NCBI RefSeq assembly: GCF_910584445.1
Contig: NZ_CAJUBO010000021.1
Location: forward strand, 1 to 48,848
Direction: 5' to 3'
DNA length: 48,848 nucleotides
From: an uncultured Desulfovibrio sp.
GTDB taxonomy: Bacteria; Desulfobacterota; Desulfovibrionia; Desulfovibrionales; Desulfovibrionaceae
Below the pieces are notes generated by a model that was not told the origin of the DNA, did no database searches, and worked only from the letters and a program-made list of their open reading frames with translations. A program made the translations under genes and the position numbers. Of the stretch, positions 1-7,308 are shown piece by piece. Every line of letters starts with the position of its first letter. The stretch's first letter is position 1.

Positions 1-289
1 GGCCGTTCCCGGCGTGACCGCCGGGCAGGGGTCCGTTCCGGCACCCGCGACGACGGGCGCGCCGTCCGCGGCGTCCGGCCGGCCCGCAGCCCGGGACGGC
101 GCTTCCGCAACGCGGCAAGCCACCGCGCCGGCCCGTCCCGCTGCGGACAGACCCGTTGCGGACAGACCCGCGCCGGACAGACCAGCAGCGGCGGCCGGGG
201 GCATGCCCGTGGCGCCTGCCCAGCCTTCCGTCCGCCCGGGCGCCGGCTCCGGGGAGCGCGCGCCCCGCTACCGCGTGGTGCTGCCATGA
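1..289 (+). CDS. mreC: C-terminal end of MreC (partial)
   Basis: An open frame runs in from the left edge (codons begin at base 2) and stops with TGA at 287-289. What is visible is a low-complexity Ala/Pro/Arg-rich tail with an Asp-Arg-Pro repeat, encoded by three 15-bp DNA repeats at about 143-187. No conserved domain is visible. The call rests on position: the next genes are mreD, mrdA and rodA, and mreC normally precedes mreD. MreC is the periplasmic scaffold of the elongasome and often has a disordered Pro-rich C-terminus in this group. The start lies outside the window. Confidence 0.5.
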   Translation, partial: AVPGVTAGQGSVPAPATTGAPSAASGRPAARDGASATRQATAPARPAADRPVADRPAPDRPAAAAGGMPVAPAQPSVRPGAGSGERAPRYRVVLP

Positions 290-329
290 GGCGGCCCGCG
301 GGCAATGCCGGACGGCCGGGACGGCAGAG

Positions 330-800
330 ATGAAGGCGTTCCGCGCCGCTCTCTGGTGGCTGAGCTTTCTGGCGGTGGGGGTCTGCCTCCAGGCGCTCGT
401 GCCGGGGCTGGACGTTCTGGCGGTCGGTCTTATCATCCTGCTTCAGGAACGGGATTACCGGAACCTCGTCTGGCTTTTGCCGCTCTTTGTCCTTGTGCAG
501 GAAGGCATGGGCACGCGGCCCTTCGGGGCGGTCATCGTCTGGTATGCGGCCACCATCGTGCTGTTCAGGATCGGGCGCTGGCTCTTTCAGGTGGAGAATT
601 TCGTCTTCGTTTTCCTGCTTTCGGCCTGTCTGGGCGCGGCCTACTACGGCGTGACGTGGCTCATGGCGCCCCTGCAGAACCTGACGTTCAACGTGGAGGA
701 CACGCTGGACAAGAGCCTCGTCCAGGCGCTGTTCATGCCGTTCGCCTGGCGCCTCCTCGTGGCGGCGCGGGGCTGGAACGCGCCCCCGGCCGAGGAATGA
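330..800 (+). CDS. mreD: Rod shape-determining protein MreD
   Basis: A 156-residue hydrophobic protein with about five membrane segments and short loops, the usual MreD size and pattern. MreD is an inner-membrane part of the elongasome, linking MreC and the MreB filament to PBP2 and RodA. The ATG at 330 was chosen because upstream in-frame sequence is GC-rich and non-hydrophobic and overlaps the preceding gene. No strong ribosome site precedes it, so the start is less certain than the gene. It lies 40 bp after the mreC stop and 76 bp before mrdA, in the order mreC-mreD-mrdA-rodA. Confidence 0.82.
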   Translation: MKAFRAALWWLSFLAVGVCLQALVPGLDVLAVGLIILLQERDYRNLVWLLPLFVLVQEGMGTRPFGAVIVWYAATIVLFRIGRWLFQVENFVFVFLLSACLGAAYYGVTWLMAPLQNLTFNVEDTLDKSLVQALFMPFAWRLLVAARGWNAPPAEE

Positions 801-876
801 CGGGAATGTCGAAAAAACGCTGAACGCGCCCCGGGCGGTGGCTGCCGCCGGGCCAACTCCAACCCCTCTGGAACAC

Positions 877-2835
877 ATGCAGCAGAACGACGCACAGCCG
901 ACCGCCACCGGCGGGGAGAACCGGCGCCCGCAGGGGCGCTCCTGGCTCAGGATCCAGGTGGAAAACGAGGGCTACCAGCCCCCGCGTGGCGGCGTCATTC
1001 TCCTCCAGGTGCTGGTGGGGATCTTTTTTTTCGTCTTTGTGGTCCGTTTCTGGTATCTCCAGGTCCATCTGGGCGCGGAGTTCTCCCGGCAGGCGCAGGA
1101 AAACCGCCTGCGCCAGGAGCGCATCTTCGCGCCCCGGGGCCGCATCCTCGACCAGGGCAACCGCGTCCTGGCGGACAACCGCACCGCCTATGGCCTTTCC
1201 CTCGTGCGCGAGGATTGCGAGGACCTGCCCGCCACGCTCGCCCAGATCAGCGCCTGGTCGGGCATCCCCCTCGCCCATGTGCAGGAGAAGTACCAGCAGG
1301 ACCGTTTCAAGGTGAAACCCTTCGAGCCTCTGCTCATGATCACGGACATCGACTTTGACCTGGTGGCGCGCATCGAGTCCGAGATCCATGCCTGGCCGGG
1401 ACTGGAGATCGTCGTCCGCACCAAGCGCAGCTATCCCGAGAACGAACTTTTCGCCCATGTGCTCGGCTATGTGGCCGAGGCCAACGAGCGGGAGATGGAG
1501 TCCGACCCGGCGCTTGCCATGGGCGATCTGGTGGGCAAGCAGGGCCTGGAATTCAAGCTGGAAAAAGACCTGCGCGGCAGCAAGGGCCTCTACGACGTGG
1601 AGGTGGACGCCCACGCCCGCGCCCTGGGCAAGACCCTGCGCGAGGAGCCGCGCGGCGGCGCGGAGATGCAGCTCTCGCTCAACCGCGACCTCCAGCGCGC
1701 CGCCTGGAACGCGCTCAACGGCGAGGCGGGCTGCGTGGTGGTCATGGAGCCTGATACGGGCAAGCTGCGGGCGCTCGTCACCTCCCCGGCCTATGACAAC
1801 AACCTGTTTGCGGGCGGCATTTCCCGGCGCGACTGGGAAGCCCTGCGTACCAGCAACCGCTTCCCGCTCCAGAACCGCGTCATCCAGAGCGTCTATCCGC
1901 CGGGTTCGGTGTGGAAGCTGCTCATGGCCGCCATGTTCCTCGAGCGCGGGGTAAGCCCGCGCGACACCGTGTTCTGCGCCGGGCAGGTGCGCCTGGGCAA
2001 CCAGATCTTCCGCTGCTGGAAAAAGGGCGGCCACGGCAGCATGAACATGGAGAGTTCGCTCATCCATTCCTGTGACGTGTACTATTATCTCATGGCCGAG
2101 CGTCTGGGCATCGACAGGATCGAGCAGTTCGCCAGGGCCTGCGGGTTCGGCAGCCCCACGGGCATCGACCTGCCGCACGAAAAGTCCGGGCTCGTGCCTT
2201 CCAAGGCGTGGAAGAAACGCCGGTTCAAGCGGCCCTGGGTGCGCGGCGAGACCTTCAATGTCTCCATCGGGCAGGGCTATACCCTGGTCACGCCTGTGCA
2301 GATGGCCGTCTATGTGTCGGCCATGCTCAACGGCGGCGACCTGCTCAAGCCCCAGTTGCTGGAAAACGCGCCGCGCGAGGTGCGGGGGCATGTGCCCGCG
2401 CGTCAGGAAACGCTGGATTTTGTCGTCAATGCCATGCGCAAGACCGCCGGAGCGGGCACGGCCCGCGTGGTGGGCCGCAAGGACGCGGACATGGGCGGCA
2501 AGACCGGCACGGCCCAGGTGGTCAAGCTCAAGATGGCCGCCGGCGACCGGCGCCTGCGCTCTTCCGAGATGGAATACGCCCAGCGCGACCATGCCTGGAT
2601 CGCCACCTGGGGCAGCAAGAACGGCAAGCGCTACGTGGTGATCGTCATGGTGGAGCACGGCGGCGGCGGCTCCAGCGTGGCCGGGCCTGTGGCGAAGCGC
2701 GTGTATGAACACCTGTTCGGGCCGGACACCGGCGTGCCCCCGCCCGTCCAGCCCCTGCCCCGGGCGGCGGCCGGCACGGCGCCCGGAGGCGCGGCCGCGC
2801 CCGCGCTGCCCGCAGCTGGTGCAGGCCATGGATAA
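877..2835 (+). CDS. mrdA: Penicillin-binding protein 2 (peptidoglycan transpeptidase)
   Basis: A class B PBP of 652 residues. It cross-links peptidoglycan during side-wall elongation, working with RodA. A single N-terminal membrane anchor (about residues 35-60) is followed by the PBP dimerisation region, including APRGRILD. The transpeptidase motifs are all present: SxxK with Ser344 and Lys347 in PPGSVWK, SxN-type SCD at 398-400, and KTG at 542-544. The C-terminus ends in an Ala/Pro-rich tail. ATG 877 is preferred over GTG 838 because the extra 13 residues look non-conserved, but neither has a strong ribosome site. The 3' end overlaps rodA by 8 bp. Confidence 0.93.
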   Translation: MQQNDAQPTATGGENRRPQGRSWLRIQVENEGYQPPRGGVILLQVLVGIFFFVFVVRFWYLQVHLGAEFSRQAQENRLRQERIFAPRGRILDQGNRVLADNRTAYGLSLVREDCEDLPATLAQISAWSGIPLAHVQEKYQQDRFKVKPFEPLLMITDIDFDLVARIESEIHAWPGLEIVVRTKRSYPENELFAHVLGYVAEANEREMESDPALAMGDLVGKQGLEFKLEKDLRGSKGLYDVEVDAHARALGKTLREEPRGGAEMQLSLNRDLQRAAWNALNGEAGCVVVMEPDTGKLRALVTSPAYDNNLFAGGISRRDWEALRTSNRFPLQNRVIQSVYPPGSVWKLLMAAMFLERGVSPRDTVFCAGQVRLGNQIFRCWKKGGHGSMNMESSLIHSCDVYYYLMAERLGIDRIEQFARACGFGSPTGIDLPHEKSGLVPSKAWKKRRFKRPWVRGETFNVSIGQGYTLVTPVQMAVYVSAMLNGGDLLKPQLLENAPREVRGHVPARQETLDFVVNAMRKTAGAGTARVVGRKDADMGGKTGTAQVVKLKMAAGDRRLRSSEMEYAQRDHAWIATWGSKNGKRYVVIVMVEHGGGGSSVAGPVAKRVYEHLFGPDTGVPPPVQPLPRAAAGTAPGGAAAPALPAAGAGHG

Positions 2836-3934
2836 GCGCCTCTTCAGCCACCTCAACTGGGGCCTGCTCGGCTGCATGTTCGCCCTCTATCTCGTGGGCG
2901 TGGGCAACCTCTATTCCGCCAGCGGCACGCGCCTTGAGGCGGGGCTGGCCTTTTCCGACTTTTACCAGCGCCAGCTCATCTGGGGGCTGGTGGGCCTGTG
3001 CGGCATGCTCGCGGCCATGAGCTTTGATTATCGCCGCCTGCGGAACATGGCGTGGCCGTTCTTTCTCATCGTGCTGGTCCTGCTCCTCCTGGTGCCGGTG
3101 GCCGGAAAGACGGTTTACGGCGCCAGGCGCTGGCTCTCGCTCGGCTTCATGAGCATCCAGCCCTCCGAGCTTGCCAAGCTGGCCGTCCTGGTGCTGGGCG
3201 CGCGCCTGCTCGCCAGGGACGGGCGCCCGCTCGGCTGGAAGGCCTTCTGCTCGGTCCTTGCGGTGGGCCTTGTGCCGGCAGGGCTGATCCTCATGCAGCC
3301 GGACCTCGGCACGACCATGCTCATCCTGCTCATCCTCGGCGGCATGATCCTCTTCCACGGGGTCAGGGGCTACGTCATCAAGACCTGTCTTGTGGCCGCG
3401 CCCTGCGCCGCGGCGTTCATGTGGTTCGTGGGCATGCATGACTACCAGCGCCGGCGCATCCTCACCTTTCTGGACCCCGGCAACGATCCGCGCGGTTCGG
3501 GCTACCACATCCTCCAGTCGCGCATCGCCATCGGCTCCGGCGAGATCTGGGGCAAGGGCTATGGCGAGGGCACGCAGAGCCAGCTCCGTTTTCTCCCGGA
3601 GCGCCATTCGGATTTCGCCGTGGCGGTCTTCGGCGAGGAATGGGGCTTTGTGGGCTGCGTCGCCCTGGTGACGCTGTTCTGCCTGTTCCTCCTGTCCGTC
3701 TTTTCCACGGCCGTCCAGGCCAAGGACAGGTTCGGCAGCATGCTCGTGGTGGGCGTCTTTTTTTATTTTTTCTGGCAGATCTTCATCAATATGGGCATGG
3801 TCATCGGCCTCATGCCGGTGGTGGGCATCCCGTTGCCGTTCATCAGCTATGGCGGCAGCGCGACGCTCGTCAACTTTACCTTGCTCGGGATTGTGCTTAA
3901 TGTGTCCATGCGGCGCTTCATGTTCAAGGGCTAG
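2828..3934 (+). CDS. rodA: Rod shape-determining SEDS glycosyltransferase RodA
   Basis: A 368-residue multi-pass membrane protein of the SEDS family, the peptidoglycan glycan-strand polymerase of the elongasome. Typical RodA signatures are seen: GARRWLSLG and QPSELAK in the first half, QPDLGT in the middle, SYGGSA near the end, and about ten membrane helices. The ATG at 2828 lies inside the end of mrdA, as expected for translational coupling of the PBP2-RodA pair. An in-frame ATG at 2705 would add a Pro/Arg-rich segment lying in the PBP2 tail and is rejected. The stop is CTAG, a free site of the kind that other genes here carry repeat insertions in. Confidence 0.95.
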   Translation: MDKRLFSHLNWGLLGCMFALYLVGVGNLYSASGTRLEAGLAFSDFYQRQLIWGLVGLCGMLAAMSFDYRRLRNMAWPFFLIVLVLLLLVPVAGKTVYGARRWLSLGFMSIQPSELAKLAVLVLGARLLARDGRPLGWKAFCSVLAVGLVPAGLILMQPDLGTTMLILLILGGMILFHGVRGYVIKTCLVAAPCAAAFMWFVGMHDYQRRRILTFLDPGNDPRGSGYHILQSRIAIGSGEIWGKGYGEGTQSQLRFLPERHSDFAVAVFGEEWGFVGCVALVTLFCLFLLSVFSTAVQAKDRFGSMLVVGVFFYFFWQIFINMGMVIGLMPVVGIPLPFISYGGSATLVNFTLLGIVLNVSMRRFMFKG

Positions 3935-3961
3935 CATCCGCGTCATGACGGGGGAGGAAAA

Positions 3962-4324
3962 ATGGGCAAGGATGAGATCGCCTATCTCGGCTCGGATACC
4001 GTGTATGAAGGCAAGCTCAGCTTCAAGGGCACGGTGCGCGTCGAAGGCAGGTTCACCGGCGACATCACGAGCGATGGCACGCTCAATGTGGGCAAGGACG
4101 CCCAGGTGCACGGCACCATCGCCGTGGGCGAGCTTCTGCTTTCCGGGCATTTCAACGGCGAGGTGACGGCCAAGCGGCGCGTGGTGGTCTATGCCTCGGG
4201 CGTGCTGGAAGGCACGCTCCAGACGCCGAGCCTGCTCACCGAGGAAGGCGGCATCATCGAAGGCCAGATCACCATGCGCAATCCCGGCGCCATGGCGTCC
4301 AAAAACGCGTCCGCGGAGAACTAG
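3962..4324 (+). CDS. Bactofilin family cytoskeletal protein
   Basis: A 120-residue protein with the bactofilin (DUF583) pattern of short beta-helix repeats: residues about 12-105 carry regularly spaced Gly/Val/Ile with G-x-(I/L/V) turns, such as FTGDITSDGTLNVG and VHGTIAVGELLLSGHFNGEV. Bactofilins polymerise without nucleotide and place cell-wall enzymes. A clear ribosome site (GGGGGAGG) precedes ATG 3962, 27 bp after rodA, so it is probably co-transcribed with the elongasome genes. Its TAG stop is formed by the left border of a palindromic element at 4321. Confidence 0.88.
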   Translation: MGKDEIAYLGSDTVYEGKLSFKGTVRVEGRFTGDITSDGTLNVGKDAQVHGTIAVGELLLSGHFNGEVTAKRRVVVYASGVLEGTLQTPSLLTEEGGIIEGQITMRNPGAMASKNASAEN

Positions 4325-4693
4325 GGTCTGGACCTATTTGTGACTGCTGGCTTGGGGTGTGGCAGCTTGTGCGATGCCACAATCATCCGTCAAAAACAGC
4401 CTTTTTTGCGCTGGCCTGACGCGTTGCGGACGATGCCCGTACCTCGCTTCGCTCGAACGGGCACGGCGCTTCGCGCCGCCTTCGGTCGCGTCACTGGGCG
4501 ATTTTTGTCGGTCATGTACGTGAGTACACTCCCTCCAAAAATCGTCCACTTCCTTGCCAGCGCAAAAAAATCTTATTTTTTAGGATCCTTGCGGCGACAG
4601 CCCCGCCCTTCGCTCTGCTCCGGGCGGCCAGTGGAAAAAACTCTTTTCCTTGCTGAAAAAACCATAACGTACTTTAATGAGGTCTGAGCCTAG
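4321..4693. repeat. Family 3 inverted-end element with CTAG borders, starting at the bactofilin stop
   Basis: Both ends are CTAG (4321-4324 and 4690-4693). Next to them the ends are imperfect inverted repeats: GGGTCTGGACCT on the left and, read on the minus strand, GGCTCAGACCT on the right. Inside, a perfect 14-bp inverted repeat (TTTTTTGCGCTGGC, 4402-4415 with 4556-4569) encloses a chain of hairpins: TGCCCGT/ACGGGCA, CGGCGC/GCGCCG, and a CGATTTTTG/CAAAAATCG pair (4499-4507, 4536-4544). No credible gene is present. This fits a small non-autonomous transposable element with a TA or CTAG duplication. It fills the whole gap between the bactofilin and PilZ genes. Confidence 0.6.
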
Positions 4694-4713
4694 CCCCACC
4701 CGGCCCGGGGCGT

Positions 4714-5652
4714 TCAGTCCCCGCCGTTTTTGGAGCCTTCCGGTCCGCCGGCCGTCAGACGCTCGTAGTCCGCGGCGAGCCAGTGGCGGATGACGGCGAT
4801 GCCGCTCCTGTCCGTCTCCTCGTCGCCATTGGCCGCCGCGGCGTCCATGTCTGTGGAGAGTTCAGCGGCGCCATGGTCCGGCGGGGCGCACGGCGACAGG
4901 AACTGGAGCAGGAGCGTCAGGCGTCGCAGGCGGATGCTGTAGCTGCTGCTCACGCAGCGGCAGAGCAGGAAGGTATCCAGCCGTTCGCCGCTCGTCAGGT
5001 TGAGGCTCAGGCGCAGCAGGAGCCGGCTTTCGTCCAGCAGGGTGAACTCGTCGAAAAATTCCACGTCTTCCAGGATCGCCTTGGCCCCTCCGGCGGAGAT
5101 GTCAACGAGACGCACGGCGTACTGGCGTCCCGTCCCCGGCAGGTCCGGCGGCGCCCCGGGGGCGGTCCGCGCCGGTATCCAGAGTCCGGCATCGTCCACC
5201 TGGCCGGAAAAGACCCGGTAACGTTCATGCCGCCGCAACTCCCGCCGGGTGTAGCCGCGGGGCATTTCCACGCTGATGTCGCGCACGTCGCCCCGCGCGT
5301 CGATCGTCCCGGGGATCAGGGAGCTTCGGCAGAGAAAGCCGTTCTGCCCCGGGCTTGACCTGATGCCGAACTCCCGTTTCAGCACGGCCGGGGGGAGCTT
5401 GAAGTACAGGGCGCAACGCCCCCGTTCCAGCAGGGCCGCGCGCAGGGGAAAGACAAGTTCCAGATTGACGCGGCCCTTGCGGATGTCATGGATGCGGCAC
5501 TCCACATTGTGCAGGCTGCGCCGCCTGTCCACAAAGCTGACGCTGACCATCGCCTGGTGCTTCCAGGCGGACTGGAAGATGGCCGCGGGCGGAGGTTCGC
5601 GGCGGCGCAGCGCCGCGCGCAACCGCCGCCAGAAGGGGTTCGTCTTCATCAT
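4714..5652 (-). CDS. PilZ domain protein (predicted c-di-GMP receptor)
   Basis: A 312-residue protein. Its centre carries the two PilZ signatures: an Arg-rich RRHERYR segment near residue 140 and VDISAGG near residue 180, matching RxxxR ... (D/N)xSxxG. The N-terminal 130 residues resemble the YcgR-N type partner domain found ahead of PilZ; the last 60 are acidic and non-conserved. PilZ proteins bind cyclic di-GMP and alter motility, adhesion or polysaccharide export. It starts 10 bp after the alr stop on the same strand, so it is probably read from the alr promoter. The target process cannot be told from sequence. Confidence 0.75.
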   Translation of the reverse strand: MMKTNPFWRRLRAALRRREPPPAAIFQSAWKHQAMVSVSFVDRRRSLHNVECRIHDIRKGRVNLELVFPLRAALLERGRCALYFKLPPAVLKREFGIRSSPGQNGFLCRSSLIPGTIDARGDVRDISVEMPRGYTRRELRRHERYRVFSGQVDDAGLWIPARTAPGAPPDLPGTGRQYAVRLVDISAGGAKAILEDVEFFDEFTLLDESRLLLRLSLNLTSGERLDTFLLCRCVSSSYSIRLRRLTLLLQFLSPCAPPDHGAAELSTDMDAAAANGDEETDRSGIAVIRHWLAADYERLTAGGPEGSKNGGD

Positions 5653-5662
5653 CGTTTGCCCG

Positions 5663-6796
5663 TCAGACGTAGCGGCGCGGATTGAGCGCGCCCATGAGGC
5701 AGAGGATCTCGTAGGGGATCGTGTCCAGCAGTTGCGCCAGTTCCTGCGCGTCCACCGGGCGTTCGCCAGGCTCCGCCGGGCCGCCGAGCGCCCAGGCGAG
5801 GTCGCCCCGGGTGGTCTCGGGCAACGCGCTCACGTCAAGCATGAGCATGCTCATGCAGATCCTGCCCACCTGCGGAACGCGGCGCCCGCGCACGAGCAGG
5901 GAAACACGGCCGGAAAGCGCGCGCGCATAGCCCGTGGCATAGCCCGCGGCGGCCACCGCCACGCGCATGTCGCGCGGGGCGGTGAAGATGCGCCCGTACG
6001 AAACGCTTTCTCCCGCCCGGAGCGGATGGACGGCGAGGATGGGCGCGGCGATGCTCATGGCCCATTCCAGGGAGCCGTCCGCCAGCTCGCGCCCGGTGCC
6101 GGCAAAGGGATCGCCGCCATAGAGCGCCAGGCCGGGACGGCAGATGCCGCTGCGCTGCCGCGCAGGCCCGAGGGTCGCCGCGGAATTGCCCAGGGAGGGC
6201 AGGATGTCGGGAAAGGCCGTCCGCAGGCCCGCGAGGAAGCGCTCAAAGCGGCGGATCTGCATTTCGGTGTAGGCGTCTTCCGTCGGCATGTCCACGCTGG
6301 AAAGGTGCGAAAGGGCAAGACGCGGCGCGAGCGCGGGATGGGCGCGCAGCCGCTCGGCGAGGGCGGGGGCGTCCTCCGGCGCGAAGCCGAGGCGCCCCAT
6401 GCCGGTATCGCACTTGAGCGCCACGGGAAGGCGGCGCGCGCCGCAGGCCGATGCGGCCGCGGCGGCGGCCGCGATGTCGTCGAAACAGGTGATCAGGGGC
6501 GTGAGTCCGCAGGCCGCGGCGGTGCGCCAGTCGTCGCCGGTGAGGCAGCCCATGAGGGGCACGATCTCCTGCCCCATGCCGGCCCGGCGCAGTTCCGCGC
6601 CTTCGTCGGCGGTGCCCACGGCAAAGCGCAGCGCGCCTTCCTCGGCAAGGACGCGCGCCACAGGCAGCAGCCCGTGCCCGTACGCGTCGGACTTGATGAC
6701 CGGCATGAGGTCCGCGGGACTGCCCATGCGGTGGAAATTGCGGCGTATGGCCGCAAGGTCAATGCGGCAGAAGGCGGGCGTGAACGTACACGACAT
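5663..6796 (-). CDS. alr: Alanine racemase
   Basis: A 377-residue PLP enzyme converting L- to D-alanine for peptidoglycan. The N-terminal barrel carries the PLP lysine in VIKSDAYGHG (Lys35). The C-terminal beta-domain has VSYGRIF, GYATGY and GRICMSMLMLDV; the last replaces the more usual CMDQ with CMSM. The start at 6796 gives the family length and follows a CGGAG ribosome site. Upstream in-frame extension to 7228 is rejected. The downstream PilZ gene is 10 bp away. Confidence 0.93.
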   Translation of the reverse strand: MSCTFTPAFCRIDLAAIRRNFHRMGSPADLMPVIKSDAYGHGLLPVARVLAEEGALRFAVGTADEGAELRRAGMGQEIVPLMGCLTGDDWRTAAACGLTPLITCFDDIAAAAAAASACGARRLPVALKCDTGMGRLGFAPEDAPALAERLRAHPALAPRLALSHLSSVDMPTEDAYTEMQIRRFERFLAGLRTAFPDILPSLGNSAATLGPARQRSGICRPGLALYGGDPFAGTGRELADGSLEWAMSIAAPILAVHPLRAGESVSYGRIFTAPRDMRVAVAAAGYATGYARALSGRVSLLVRGRRVPQVGRICMSMLMLDVSALPETTRGDLAWALGGPAEPGERPVDAQELAQLLDTIPYEILCLMGALNPRRYV

Positions 6797-6913
6797 GGAT
6801 GCTCCGGCTGGGCTGTCGGCCTGCGGCCGACCGGGACGGAGGGGACCTCCGTCCGCACGAAACGTTCGCCCCGCCCCTCCAGTATGGGCCGCGCCGGGCG
6901 AACGCGTGCCATG

Positions 6914-6942
6914 GTTGTACAGGAGACGGCGCGAAGCATCAA
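6914..6942 (-). promoter_or_regulatory. Candidate sigma-70 promoter for alr
   Basis: On the minus strand TTGATG (6942-6937) and TACAAC (6919-6914) are 17 bp apart, about 120 bp upstream of alr. Each hexamer matches four of six consensus bases. An 8-bp inverted repeat (CGTTCGCC 6863-6870 with GGCGAACG 6897-6904) lies just downstream and could be an operator. Prediction only. Confidence 0.35.
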
Positions 6943-6970
6943 GGGGCGGCCTGCAGCGCCCGCTTTTGCA

Positions 6971-7005
6971 GGAGAGTTTCCGCGATTTCCTTGCGAAAAC
7001 GCTCC
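6971..7005 (-). repeat. Family 2 element fragment (first hairpin only)
   Basis: On the minus strand this reads GAGCGTTTTCGCAAGG followed by AAATCGCGGAAACTCTCC, close to the left hairpin of the full family 2 element at 34841. The arms still pair (GGAG.GTTT.CGC with GCG.AAAC.CTCC). The rest of the element is not seen. It lies in the 512-bp alr-glycogen intergenic region, which otherwise holds the two divergent promoters. Confidence 0.5.
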
Positions 7006-7075
7006 GGCTGTGTGGAAACTTTCGGAATTCTCCGGCAAAAACAGCCGCGGACATGCCGCCAATGCCCGCAACGCC

Positions 7076-7104
7076 TCGACAGGCACAAAAAAATCCTCTA
7101 CACT
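7076..7104 (+). promoter_or_regulatory. Candidate sigma-70 promoter of the glycogen operon
   Basis: TCGACA (7076-7081) and TACACT (7099-7104) are separated by 17 bp, a good match to the -35/-10 consensus, with an A-rich spacer. It lies about 200 bp upstream of the first glycogen gene and points towards it. Confidence 0.5.
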
Positions 7105-7308
7105 GGAGCCATCGCGGCGGAGGAACGCGCCATCGGGCACCCTGCATCTTTCCCGGTTTTTCGCCCGCAGAACCATCCCCCCGCCGGGCCGCGCGGTCAG
7201 AGAGCCAGCGGCCGAACGAACGGGTCATGCGCTGCCCTCTCGTCTCCCTTCTCTCCGCTTCCGCAGCACAGCCCGGCTTCCTTCCAACCTGTACGTCCAG
7301 GAGGCCGT

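Noticed and set aside
733..2877. Long minus-strand open frame over mrdA
   Set aside because: It mirrors the GC-rich third codon positions of mrdA and has His/Ala/Gly-rich low-complexity content; the plus-strand frame has all PBP2 motifs.
4340..4687. Open frame of 115 codons inside the family 3 element
   Set aside because: It has no ribosome site, mixes hairpin sequence in all parts, and a second frame overlaps it on the other strand; it looks like a by-product of the palindromes.
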